Counted from the first letter of the stretch, positions 45,100-55,218 are shown. The stretch: DNA of 56,498 nt from Hymenopellis radicata (GCA_015501595.1 JADNRX010000352.1:1-56498), one strand, 5' to 3'. Notes: generated by a model from the sequence alone, not told the origin. Numbers and translations: made by a program.

Positions 45100-45435
45100 G
45101 TTCTTGTTCGTTGGTTTCCTTGCAGGATCTCTTCGCGCTGACAGCATCCGGTTTGTACGTATAGCCTTTAACTCGCTGGGCTTGTTCTGACGAGCTCGCA
45201 ACTGCTTACGGATCCTCGAGTGCTTTCCGTAATTGTTCCCTTGCTATGGGTCTTCTGATCGCGCTGTTCTTGAATTTAATCTGATGGACTGGCAGAAGAT
45301 TTCGCCCAATGTTAGTACGTGCATTTCGGTAACCTACAGGCTACAAGTACTGATTAAGTGCTACAGGCTGTCCAAGTAAAGTAGCGTAGCACAAAAAATC
45401 TATCAAAAATAGTTCGTCGCGAGGCTAGCAGGAGT

Positions 45436-46423
45436 GGCTCGATGATGATGCTTGTGGGTCGGTCAGGAAAATAAATAAAAAGAAAAGAAAAGAAAAAAGA
45501 AAAAGGGAAAGAAAATGGAGAAAAAGAGGGGATAAGTTGTAATATACGTACATGAATGTTATCAATGCCCTCGTCCCACTTCGGGCCTGCTCTGATGGTA
45601 ATAGAACGAGCGGAAGAAGAAATGTGGTGGTTTGGCCATTTTTGGTGCCCGAGGTACAGCCACAGTCATGTGACGGTAATCGGTGCTACCAAAGAGAATT
45701 TTGTCTGAATATTTCCTGAACCCCGAAAAATGCAAGAAAGTCAGAACATTCATTTCATGTAAGTATAATGCCAGGAGTTTTTTGGTTAGAGCACAAAAGC
45801 AGGTTCCGGCTTGGTATTAATTCGATGTGCTACCGGTCGGAGTTTGAATTTCTGTGATCGCGCCGATCGCGTCAAGGCTCTGCGTGACTTGACGGCCAAC
45901 GACTCACTCCCTCTTTTGTGTCTCTCGAGGACCTGCCGACCTTCACGTGCGGCAATGAAAGCGGACAACGGGGCGCCGACAGTGCGCCTGGACGATTCTG
46001 TTTTCCCGTTGTGTGTGTGCGCCCCGTACCGGGAGTGATGCCTTATGCATGGTGAATGCACACCGCGCACTTGCTCGGGAGGGCTTATCCGCAGTATTAG
46101 GGAATAAAGCCTCACCATCTCTGTACTCTCTTCCGAATTGAATGCAATCCTTCTGACGCGCGCGCCACATCCAATTCGCGAGTTATCATGATGTTCAGAT
46201 TAAAAATTGCCTCAGATTGTGAGAAAGACAGGTGTATGGAAGGTACTGATGGTAGATACTGAATGATATGCACCTTTCAGAGCTGCGCGTTCAAACGCGG
46301 GGACGAACACGGCGTTGAATTATTGGCAGTCGTGAGAATAACCTACTCAAAGTGGTGCTCACGCGAGATTCAAACTCCGACCGGTAGGATAGGATAAGCA
46401 CCCACCAGCATGATCAGCGAGCC
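45436..46423 (+). mobile_element. 988 bp hAT-like non-autonomous element
   Basis: Terminal inverted repeats of 24 bases with three mismatches: GGCTCGATGATGATGCTTGT at the left and the complement of CACCAGCATGATCAGCGAGCC at the right. The flanking GCAGGAGT at 45428-45435 and 46424-46431 is an 8 bp target duplication, the hAT superfamily length. The left arm of the inverted repeat has a single copy of this octamer (complement at 2208-2215), the exact empty site. Interior: an A-rich stretch at 45475-45530 and no transposase frame, so it would depend on an enzyme from elsewhere. Confidence 0.93.
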
Positions 46424-46676
46424 GCAGGAGTGAAGTGGGCCGCGAAGAAGTCCGCGTTGACAGGTGAAGCCGTCGGCGGCAAAGTCTTCGCCTCTGAGTG
46501 TGAGCGTTGGGAGCGTTGGACCCAAGTGAGGTGGGTGGCCAGCGCACGTCGTGTCCCAACCCGTGAAATTCGCCGCTGCGAGGGAGGTACAGGACAGGTG
46601 GAAAGGGTGCGGGAGCAGAAGCCAAACAGAGCCCTTTCATACACGTGATGTTATCCGAGTTGATCTCAGCCACCAC

Positions 46677-47723
46677 ATGAATCCCAACACAGTCGCCATC
46701 GCCAGCCCTCCCGTAGACTCTCGTTACGAGGATTGGCGTAAACAGCTTGACCTTGAAAGAGCCGCCCGAATGCAGGCTGAGCAGCTTCTTCAAGCTCGCC
46801 TACTTGAAACAGAGGCGATGGATGCTATTCTTGGGTGGTCAACATCAATTTCGACACAATGTATCTCCACCATGGTCTCTTCGCTGAATTCGGAGATTGA
46901 TCAGCTGGCTTCTTTAATCCTCGACTCCCTTCCTCTTTCCAGCAGCCAAATCTCCTCTCCCTCAGCATCTTCCCTGCCCAACACGCCACCTCTCCTTTGG
47001 AATTATCTGCTGGTGCAGATTAACTCTACATCAGATCATGATATTCGCCACGCTTTACGTGATATAGCAATTCGATCTGTGCTAGCAGGCCTTTGCCACG
47101 ATCTAATCCGGGCTTGGAGCACTCGTCCAAAGCTTAGTTCGGTGCTGCAGGACCTGGAGCATCGTATCAGGCTTACCAGTACGCTACTTTTCACTCTGGA
47201 CAGTGAAGGTGTATCTCATAGATATCTAGGCCCTGTAATTGTTGTTGCTCATTGGCGTGCCTTGACGCGTTCAAATTTGAAGTACCGAGAGCCTGGCGCC
47301 TTTGACTCATTCGCAAAGCGAGTCATCTTTAATGACTTGACTGCATCTTTGAGCATGTTAGGATTTCTGCATCCGAACGACACTGGAGAGAACAACCTGA
47401 AACATTCGGTCTATGCAGATCGTGTGGCGCATCTTGCTGAATCTATGATTAAGCTTGACCGCGCCATGCATGAGGAGTGTCGAGAGTATCCACTTGCTCT
47501 ACTTTTTAAACGGCCCGGGCAACCCTTCGACCCAGCCGCCATGACGGAGGTACAGTTCGATGGACCAATAGCGAACGGAAGGAAGAGGGCTGATACAAGT
47601 CTTGAAAGTCCCACTGAGGAGAAGGTGGCCTGTGCTTGTGGATTAGGACTAGTGGACAATTCACAGGGGTTAATAATCTTGAAACCTGAGGTGTATACCT
47701 TTTCAGTTGCCGCATTAGCTTAA
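46677..47723 (+). CDS. Unknown 348-residue protein, right-arm copy
   Basis: ATG at 46677, stop at 47723. Nearly identical to the left-arm copy at 1997-951. The upstream in-frame stretch to 46551 starts at GTG and overlaps sequence that differs between the arms, so I prefer the ATG. The N-terminal coiled-coil-like segment and the C-terminal CACGLGLVDN are the same. The hAT-like element ends about 245 bases upstream, within the likely promoter region, so the two copies may be regulated differently. Confidence 0.7.
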   Translation: MNPNTVAIASPPVDSRYEDWRKQLDLERAARMQAEQLLQARLLETEAMDAILGWSTSISTQCISTMVSSLNSEIDQLASLILDSLPLSSSQISSPSASSLPNTPPLLWNYLLVQINSTSDHDIRHALRDIAIRSVLAGLCHDLIRAWSTRPKLSSVLQDLEHRIRLTSTLLFTLDSEGVSHRYLGPVIVVAHWRALTRSNLKYREPGAFDSFAKRVIFNDLTASLSMLGFLHPNDTGENNLKHSVYADRVAHLAESMIKLDRAMHEECREYPLALLFKRPGQPFDPAAMTEVQFDGPIANGRKRADTSLESPTEEKVACACGLGLVDNSQGLIILKPEVYTFSVAALA

Positions 47724-47732
47724 ATTCAGCAT

Positions 47733-48326
47733 ATGTTGTCCGTCCGCATACGTTGTCCGCCCGCTATGACATCTAGGACCGTGCCTTCAAAGGACTTCAA
47801 TGTAAGGCTGATTATATATACAGGTAACGAGGACCCTCTGGATAAAGTCCCTACGCGCTGGCGTCCGCAGGTTGGGTTACGCGTGCTGCCGGCCGAGGCG
47901 ATGCTTCTAGCACTGGTGCGTTCGTCAAGCATGGAACACTGACATACTAAAGTTGCGTTAGATCATTGTCTCGAATACTCAGCACACTCAATGAGATGTA
48001 TGGGTGCCTTTCAACTACCTCCATTCGAAGAATTAACGCTTCTGTGTTTGTACTAATGCTTGTAACATCGGTTCGTCCTGGTTCCAACCTGCTGAACCTA
48101 TTCAGGCATCATTGATACGCTTTGCAGATTTTTCGTGTTAACCAGTCATCGGTGGACTAAGTGGCCCTCGGTCTATTTCTTGCATGCAAGTAGGGATGTG
48201 TCTCATCCTGAGCACTGCTGCGTTCGCATCATGGTCACCATCCACGTAGATTCCACTCAGCCACAGGCATGGGGAGTCCGTCAGTGGCGTGTGGCCTTTC
48301 TAGAAGCTATGCGAGCCCTGGAGTGA
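47733..48326 (+). CDS. Hypothetical two-exon gene, right-arm copy
   Basis: The mirror of 941-348. ATG at 47733 (MLSVRIRCPPAMTSRTVPSK), an open segment to 47942, then a second segment from about 48120 after an acceptor TTTGCAG, reading TSHRWTKWPSVYFLHASRDV and ending at 48326. Only about ten bases separate it from the stop of the 348-codon gene, so it could instead be part of that gene's 3' region. Function unknown. Confidence 0.35.
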
Positions 48327-48594
48327 TCTATTGGAGTAACGACGTACTTCAGCATCACAGATTTCTTGATCATGTTCTCTCCTCACTTCTACCGATCCTT
48401 CAAAAAGTCTTTGTTTCCTTTATTCATGAAATGTCTTGCTTTGCGATGAGCTAGTCTAATTCTGCTATATCTACGCGTTTGTCACCCTTTGTCATTATTC
48501 TTTTCCTTCAGCCTTAGTGATCTCCTCCAGCCTTTCATGGGCGAGGTTTATAAGTAAGTGATCTGCGAGTGGTAATAATACGTTTCTGCGCTCA

Positions 48595-48997
48595 ATGGCT
48601 GCTACAAGCAATCCATTCCAAAGTGGCCACCGCCATAACAATCGCACCCCAGCTACCAAGAATCCGTTTCAAACTGATCCCGGCGAGGGTATGGCATTGT
48701 GTCTTTCCAATTTGGAAGTCTTGCTTGACTTTCCATTGTACAGAAACTCTCCCTCCGATGTCGAACTCGCTCAAGGCCAATCGTGATTCAGAGATCGTTG
48801 AACTTCAGCGCGAGTTGCCGTTTGTCGTCAAAGCAAGTGCATTCCTAAAACGAAAATATCAGCATGTTGACTTCCGCGGAATACTCACCATTATGGAGGC
48901 GGAGAACATCAACCACCGGGGCGGAACTACAGCCAGCAAGGGCTTCATCCAGCGGAGCAGTCCTACGCTTCCAGTGGGAACGAGATGCATCTTGTAG
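48595..48997 (+). CDS. Unknown two-exon gene crossing the arm edge
   Basis: ATG at 48595 (MAATSNPFQSGHRHNNRTPA). A donor GTATGG at about 48691 and acceptor TTGTACAG near 48742 splice to ETLPPMSNSLKANRDSEIVE, then FVVKASAFLKRKYQHVDFRG and MEAENINHRGGTTASKG, with a stop at 48997. The splice keeps frame (DPGEETLPP). No family recognised. The last part overlaps the remains of the P-type ATPase on the other strand, so its 3' end may have been acquired from it. Confidence 0.45.
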
Positions 48998-49363
48998 ATA
49001 ACGTCCCACGCTCCGCCGGAACATCTATCAACTTGTCTGGGAGAGCGCTTAGAGAAAGACGGAGGATAAAGATTAGGAACACGTACTGCGACGTCAACGT
49101 GTGCGGGATATGACAGCCCATTAGAATAGAACCATGCTGAGTGACGCCGCTGCCATGCGGCTAATGTCGACTCGTCCTTGTTGCTAAAGCCATCCTCGCC
49201 GCCTGGCTGGTGGCTGTGGTCGTGCATGCCAGTGTGACTGTCGTCGTTGTTGGCTGGTGCCGTCTTCGTGGTCGTCCCGGCAGCATGTCGGCGTCGTCCT
49301 TGCTTCTAAATGAACTGGATGGCGGGGCCTTCATCACCACCTTTATGAGCCGTGCAAACTTAC

Positions 49364-49448
49364 TCCACGTTTGATGCAGTCTGAGTGCCCAACTCGTACC
49401 CTTCACCAGGCGCACCGGCGATCCACATCTTGCGAACGGACATTTTAC
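49364..49448 (-). pseudogene. P-type ATPase exon, downstream part
   Basis: After an acceptor AAGTACAG at 49449 the reverse strand reads GKMSVRKMWIAGAPGEGYEL and TQTASNVE, ending at a donor GTAAGT. This continues the DKTGTLT-QGKM block of fungal ENA-type (Na+/K+ efflux) P-type ATPases, whose first part lies at 51490-51640. A 2 kb element sits between the two. Beyond this exon no more ATPase sequence was recognised. Confidence 0.7.
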
Positions 49449-50029
49449 CTGTACTTTGATTAACACATCAGTAAAACGTCGGGGTCTTCCCTAGCATCCC
49501 TGGCATCCCTCGCGGGAGGTCAGGGATGCCAGGGATGATGAAGATGTCAGAGACCCATGGTCCCTGATGGGTAGGGTCCCTTTCCACCGAGGGATGATGA
49601 TGATCTCTGAGGGATATTTAGCCATCCCTCAGATGTCTCTGATGTCTCCCTGCCGTACATCCCTGGCATATCCACAGTGCACTCCGGCACCTCGATTCAT
49701 TTTACGACGCCACACGTTTAGGAGACAATAAAAAATCAATTCATTTGCACTACACAACAAGTACAATACATAAATGTGCTGCTACATAGTTGGCCTACGG
49801 GCCGACGTAGACCTGCCACGGCAAACATGGCGGTTGAGATTGTTTTCCTGGCACACAGCGGGCAGACAGAAACATGCATTGGTCTAGAAACTTGTTAGCG
49901 GGCAAAGGAAATGTGTTGGTCACCGCGCACCTTCAATCTCACGCCAATTCGGCACATGGAGAGTAGCCGTCTAGCCCATCGTCGGCGATACTGCTCGTAT
50001 CGAGCAACGGCATGGACTTCTGGACAGGG

Positions 50030-50280
50030 TGATGCTTCGCTCATGGCTCCTCGTTGTCGTCGTGGGTGAGGCACTAGTTGTCGATGTCTGGTTGGTTGTT
50101 GTCGTTGCGGTCGTCCTTGCTTGTCCTCGTCCGCATTGTCCTCGCTTGGTTGTTGTCCTGGACAGTCTTCGTTCGCCGTCGTCGCCCTGGCTTGGTCGTT
50201 GTCCATCGCCCACGCTTGGTCGTCGTCATGTATGTCGCATCATTGTGGTCGTCCTTGCATTGTTGTTGTTGTGACATCGT
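50030..50280 (+). repeat. Low-complexity GTTGTC/GACAAC-type sequence
   Basis: A quasi-repetitive stretch of TCGTTGTCGTC and TTGGTTGTTGTC units inside the 2 kb element. It is open in several frames on both strands for that reason, so the frames there should not be taken as genes. Confidence 0.7.
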
Positions 50281-50344
50281 TTTCTAGAAAGCCATCTAGC
50301 CGAACAATTAGATAGAGGCGGCGTGAAGGAAATTGTTGACTTAC

Positions 50345-50479
50345 GAAGATACCGGCACCGCACTCAACGGATGGGCATTCACGACGGAGGCGCTTGATCT
50401 TGCTGTCCGAGTCGATCTTGTAGTACTTCAAGATGGCCATCTTAACCTTCGTGCGCTTGTGCTTGATCTTCTTGGGGGT
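50345..50479 (-). pseudogene. RPS27A: Captured exon of ribosomal protein S27a (ubiquitin-S27a fusion)
   Basis: On the reverse strand, after an acceptor TTCCTGTAG, the exon reads [40 protein letters not shown] and GAGIF, then a GTAAGT donor. This is the well-known C-terminal ribosomal part of the ubiquitin-S27a fusion, ending before the second half of its zinc finger. Neither the ubiquitin part nor the last exon is present. The intact splice sites on both sides and its position inside a transposon-like element point to DNA-level capture. Confidence 0.9.
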
Positions 50480-51489
50480 CTACAGGAAAACTGATCAGTA
50501 ACGCAAATTGGGTCAAGTAAAGCCGTCGCCTTCAGGCGCGTCTCTGGAGGTGCGTCTTCCTCGACGTGAGCTCATCCTTGCAGGCATGTTCTGCGTGGGC
50601 ATGGTGGTGGGAGCGTGTGCGTGTGGTGGTGTTGGCGCGTCCAAGTGCTCACCCTCGGGGGTGCATCTTCGCGGGTGTGGGCTGCATCTTCGGATGGTGG
50701 TGGTGGGAAGGAAAGAGCGTGTGTGTGTGGCTGTGCAGATGGGCGACGTCTTGGGAGTGGTGCAGAGGAGTGCTCCTCGGGTTGTGGGTATACGGGTGTC
50801 TTTGTGTCGGCCCGCGTGTCTTCGTGTCTTCGCTGTCTACGCTGTGTCTTGCGTCATGTTAGTGGTGAGAGGACAGCAGAGTTCGGTGAGAGAACGGCAG
50901 AGTTGCACCTTCGCCGTGGTCGTTGTTATTGAAGACCCAGAATACAGCAAGAAAGACGCGCACCTTGACGACACCGCCTGTCAGCGAACAGCGCGGCGTC
51001 AGCTTGCTAAGTTCTCTAGCCCGCGGGATCGCCATCGTTGTCTGAGTTAGCAACGCAATGGCAGTGGTTGGAGAGCGGCGGAGTCCTAATTTTTTTTCCT
51101 GCCGTGATGCACAGTCCAACATCACATGTGCGTGCCTGAAGGACTTGGAGATATTTTGGGAAATCTCGTCTGCCAGTCGCGTCTCGCAAGAGTGAGTGCG
51201 CGTCTGCGCTCATCGCGGAGATGAGAGCTCGATAACTTATATGACTTAGGTGACTAGTTTATAAGTATTCCTCGCAATCATATATCTGGCAGCACCATGA
51301 ATGCTAGTACATGGTCTGCATATTTCCGAGGGACCTCGTTGTATCCAGAGAGCACCGGGGAAACACATTCTAGGGCAGGGACTTACCAGAGATCTGATCC
51401 CAGGGCAGGGGATGCCAGGGATGTCGGGGCCGGGGATAAAGTTGCCGGGATGACCCCGACGTTTTACTGATGCATTTACATTACGGAGC

Positions 51490-51640
51490 GGAATATGTTG
51501 AAATTAAATATAGTAAGAGTACCGGTTTTGTTACTGCAGATGTCGGCGACGCCTCCAAGGTTCTCGAGCGCATCGAGTTGTTCCAGTGGATGATGGCGCG
51601 AATAGCGAGGAGTGCGACAAGGTTCTTGAGGATGGAAGTG
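51490..51640 (-). pseudogene. P-type ATPase phosphorylation-site fragment (ENA-like)
   Basis: Reverse strand reads PLEQLDALENLGGVADICSN then KTGTLT. This matches the P-type ATPase motif ...LDALE-LGGV-DICSDKTGTLT, but the invariant phosphorylated Asp is Asn here. Upstream sequence to about 51800 shows traces of the preceding membrane segment in shifting frames. Downstream the 2 kb element intervenes and the next exon follows at 49448. With the Asp lost and the gene split, it cannot work as an ion pump. Confidence 0.75.
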
Positions 51641-51799
51641 TGTTCGGCGGCATGTCGCAGTTGGTTGCTGGTGTTGACATGGCAGACGATGGCGAGAGTC
51701 GCAGGACGAAGTCGTTTCCAATGAACGGCAGCAAGTTTGAGACTGGGGAAAAGCCAATGGTGAAAAGTGTTGATGAGAGTCTGCATAAGGCACATTCAG

Positions 51800-52921
51800 A
51801 GAGATGAAGGAGGAAATAAGAGGAAGCGAAGAAGAATACACACCATTTTGGGCGAGCACGTCGGCGACGCCATGCCGCCTGGACCCCAACTTGTAGCCTT
51901 GTTGGAGGTACAAAGACGACGGCGAACTAGACCCGTCAAGCCCGGCGCCGTCGTCCATCAGCGTTCTGGTAAACACGTTCACGCCCCGCTCTCCGTCAGT
52001 GTGTCCCAGTATGTCCATTCCTCGTCTGAAAGTGCCCTCCATTGCTGGCTGACAGTCGGCACGAAGATTGCCGCCATGTCCTAGATGATCAGGAGACGTA
52101 GACAGAGCAGATAAATGTGATTGGGACGGTATGAATTGTGATCTGGTCGGCGAGGTAGATAGAGGGACAGAGGGTGAAGGACAGCCTCGAAAAGAGAGGT
52201 GGAAGGCGACCAGTGAGGCCTGTGTTTGAGGCGTTCAATCAACTGCGGGACTTGGGTATCGAAGGTGTCGAGAACAGCGAGAACGGGAGTTTCTTAGTTA
52301 GTCAAGCTTTAGATGAAATGATGCAAAAAACAAGCAGAAATACACACGTTCTGGGCCGGACGCGTCTGCGACTCCAACCAGTAGAAATCTCAATTTGTAG
52401 CTTCGTTCGGGCACGAGAACAATGGTGCGGCGAATCGTCCAGCCTGAAGCCGTCATTGAGAAATGGTGCTGCTCCGTCCCGAAGGCTGACGTGTTCGTAC
52501 TTTACTCGCCATGAGAGTAAAAGAAAAGTTGAACGTTAAAAGTCACAGCTATTTGGAGCTGAGTCGAGGTCGGAAACGACAGGAAAGAGACGAAATAGAA
52601 TCCGCGGAAAGGCCTAGGATCCGATGAATGACGGAGACTCGAGAAGCTATCAGAGAGCGTGAGAGGTGACAAAAATGGGAAGAAAAAGTGTACTTCTGCG
52701 GACAGGACGAGCTACAACTCGCCCTACCCTCATCCCAATGGTGCTTGCAGCCTTGAGGATTTCTGAACATGGGTGAAGAGAAGACCGCGCAGATCAGGTG
52801 TTGGTGATCGAAGACCAAGACTAAGTACAATCAACGACGACGAATGACACGAGAGCAAGAAGACTTACTGAGGGTAAGAGGATCAACAAGGAAACACTGC
52901 TCAAGTGCAGACAACTCACTA
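51800..52921. other. Decayed sequence; two similar exon-like segments
   Basis: Reverse-strand text DGAGLDGSSSPSSLYLQQGY (about 51950-51850) and a weakly similar GFRLDDSPHHCSRARTKLQI (about 52460-52360) look like diverged duplicates. Both are followed by donor-like signals. No family recognised. Confidence 0.25.
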
Positions 52922-53034
52922 TCAGACCAGTGGTGATAGATAATTTTGTTCCCAACGCCTAGTTTCTGACGCCAGAGGGGAAATAACGCATAGGAGCCGC
53001 TTCAAGACAGCAAAGATGTCTGGCATCTTGCCAA

Positions 53035-53524
53035 TCATCGGGAGGCTGATTGAGCGCGCTGTTGCCAGTCGGCGCCGTGTAGCAAGACGGCACGGGGGAA
53101 TGGACTCTGTGAGTGCGAGAAGGTGAGGGAAGGGGTCGTCGAGGAAGGTCGTGAACCGGAAAGATGATAGAGCTGCTCGTAGTGATAGAACCCAAGCGAT
53201 CCACCGTATGCGTTGTCGCAAGGTACATGTAAACTGGTGTAGTCGTTAAAGTCGGGCACGGCGTTGGTCTCGGGTTGGTCTAGTCGCAAAAGTAAGCGAC
53301 TAGAATTATGGAAGCCACAGAGGGGACTTACATTGTGCTAGAGAGGTGGTAGGAAGGCGCATCTCGATACTAGTATGTTCCTCGGTGCGAGAGCCATTGC
53401 TGGAGGAAGCCTGAGGCAGCCAGCTCCGGAGCGGCATTACGGGGACGAGAACTACTACGCTTGACGCATAATCGAGATGGAAGACATGCCGTTGCTCAAT
53501 ACAGATAGCTGTCCTACTGCACAA
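53035..53524 (-). CDS. Hypothetical gene, two exons
   Basis: An upstream segment ending IEMRLPTTSLAQ (53524 to about 53337), then a donor GTAAGT at 53332 and an acceptor GCGACTAG near 53283 join to the segment LDQPETNAVPDFNDYTSLHV, CDNAYGGSLGFYHYEQLYHL. The stop is at 53035. The first exon has no ATG near its start. No family recognised. Confidence 0.35.
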
Positions 53525-53689
53525 TGAGAAGCTGTTAATGCAGAAATTCAGGGAAGGAGCGAATGTACCAAATGGGCCAGTTCGCTGTTTAAGGTTTCAA
53601 AAGCGACGGTAAGACCGAGGCTAGATCCAGATCGTGATCAGCACCACCATTTATCCACGACAAGTCCAAGCCTGGTCTGCCAGGGGAAT

Positions 53690-53899
53690 TTGGCGGTGGG
53701 GGCCAAGTATAAATATTACCATGTCGAATACTATGTCAAAGCCGTTAATATCATCGCATTGGATCACGACTTGACGTACCTTTCCCCCAAGATCAAGAAG
53801 GCGCTCCGGCGAGGAGATCAGATGCACTCTGATGCACTTCGATTCCTATGGCCGAAGTTTCGTGAAAAAGATAACGAGTTGAGCCCGAAGTACTACTAG
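53690..53899 (+). CDS. Small hypothetical open segment
   Basis: Reads KYKYYHVEYYVKAVNIIALD, then LSPKIKKALRRGDQMHSDAL and LWPKFREKDNE before a stop at 53899. No ATG in a good context is seen at the start. Basic and coding-like; unrecognised. Confidence 0.3.
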   Translation: MAVGAKYKYYHVEYYVKAVNIIALDHDLTYLSPKIKKALRRGDQMHSDALRFLWPKFREKDNELSPKYY

Positions 53900-53919
53900 C
53901 GGTCAACCTGAAGTGAAAT

Positions 53920-54829
53920 TCAAGTCGAAATGAAGTTCAAAAACTTGCCTTTTCGCCCAAATGAAAAGCCTGCCGGCGAGGGCAACAACACTGCTATGTA
54001 GTAAAACACCATTCCGGATTCAACGTCCGCAATCCGTCCGGGATGGCAGCGAAAGCCGCCTCCAAATGATTGAAGCCTGTCGAGTACTGCCAAGCCAAAG
54101 GCAGTGAAGATAAGTCGAATCTGAAAAGGGTCAGTAAATGACTTGCAGATGATCGAAAATGCGCACTTTTTTCTCAGGAAAAAGCCGGTCCGGCGAGGAC
54201 AGTCGATGCTGCTCGTGTTTGAAGATCGCCTTCCGAATCGTAGATCTACGGCGAACTTGGAAATGAGGTCCGATACATATAATATCTTGCTTCTCAAGTC
54301 CTTCAACAGCGAACTGGCACGGCGTACTTGTGACATACGACATGCTCGATTAGCAGACTCTGCAGTCTGTGCGATCCTAGATGGGATAATTTTATCAATG
54401 TCAGCGGAGGTCATGTCTATGTATGGTACGAATACTTGAGCATGGGAACGGAGCTGGCCGCATGAACGAAGGTGCCATTGTTGGTATGGTCCAAAGATCC
54501 TTTGGGAGAATTAAAGATTCGCGTTACATTTCAACAACGCGAGAGCAGTTCTGTATGGCGTATACGTATTGCCTCCCGAGGTGCAGCCATGGCGATTCGG
54601 ACAACGAGAATTGGAGGTCGGCGGATCTAGAGTGGGTGTTGATCTGTATGCCTGCGTCAGAGGAGCTTGTGCGATGATGGTACCATTCTGGTCATCGCCA
54701 CTCCAATACTGTGCAGGGAACTGTTTCGGGCGCGAAGGAGCCCCGGGAGAAAGTTAAGCATACCCATCGTGTATGCCCCAATCGCAGAGCCACAACCAGG
54801 GTTCGAGGTAGAGCCAAAGTTGGACGGAG
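53920..54829. other. Decayed sequence with repeated ALAG-like motif
   Basis: On the reverse strand, CCCTCGCCGG-containing segments near 53965 and 54190 read VVALAGRLF-like and TVLAGPAFF-like text, as at 37530 and 37790. No complete gene was found. Confidence 0.3.
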
Positions 54830-55218
54830 TTATCCTATAATGAGAGGCCACGGCTCCGTACACGAGCCCATTGACATAACGAGAAAAGCATTGGATCGCG
54901 TCCCAAGGCCGCCATCTCGTTCCTTCGACTCTGGCGACCCAGGCGCGATGTAGCGTCCATTAATCTTCGGAGCGGTTACGATGGGATCCGCGGAAGGATC
55001 CCACTCTGAATCTTCGCGAAGTGCAAAGAAGTTTCCCGGCAAGAGCCAAGATCAAAGACTTCGAAGTTGTCTAGGCTCAAGTCGACTGGGAAGACCGGGG
55101 GTCGTATGTGCGAGAGAAGGAGACAAGGTCGGATAGGTCTCAGCGGCCGTTTCCGCGTTGGTAAGAGTCCAAGGAGGTTACGATACCCCCCCGCCCAAGA
55201 TGGAATGTTTTCCCTCAT
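54830..55218 (-). CDS. Hypothetical open segments
   Basis: The reverse-strand frame reads PGNFFALREDSEWDPSADPI, INGRYIAPGSPESKERDGG and NAFLVMSMGSCTEPWPLIIG to 54830. An upstream frame (55218-54976) reads RPPVFPVDLSLDNFEVFDLG. The two may be joined, since SLDNFEVFDLGSCR passes into PGNFFALRED if one frame change is allowed. Unrecognised. Confidence 0.3.

Larger units (their letters stand above)
43181..48673 (-). repeat. Right arm of long inverted repeat
   Basis: This is the reverse complement of 1-4460, enlarged by the transposon at 45436-46423 and by 36 extra bases near 46448-46484. Its inner edge at 43181 lies about 30 bases after the stop codon of a small gene, while the left inner edge lies against the cassette array, so the two inner contexts differ. 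The outer edge at 48673 is only the mirror of window position 1; the true edge may lie further right, since the gene starting at 48595 runs across it. Confidence 0.97.
49466..51472 (+). mobile_element. About 2 kb element with terminal inverted repeats carrying a captured S27a exon
   Basis: Both ends read CATCAGTAAAACGTCGGGGTC inward (left 49466-49486, right as the complement ending 51472). The subterminal regions are full of CATCCCT[GC]-type repeats (49490-49690 and 51380-51450), typical of hAT-like ends. No clean target duplication was found. The interior holds an RPS27A exon and low-complexity GACGACCA-type sequence (50030-50280) but no transposase. It lies between two pieces of a P-type ATPase, so it was inserted into that gene, probably in an intron. 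Confidence 0.75.

Noticed and set aside
46551..46676. Extended 390-codon version of the right-arm 348-residue gene
   Set aside because: It begins at GTG, and the extension covers sequence that differs by indels from the left arm. The ATG at 46677 matches the left-arm start.
1..48673. Starship or other described giant fungal element
   Set aside because: No tyrosine recombinase captain gene or related motif was seen, and long inverted arms are not a feature of that class.
49971..50320. Several overlapping frames of 60-100 codons on both strands
   Set aside because: They arise from low-complexity GTTGTC and GACAAC repeats, which lack stops in several frames.
50508..51050. 180-codon forward frame in the 2 kb element
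   Set aside because: GT-rich low-complexity sequence with overlapping open frames and no recognisable domain; no splice or start support.
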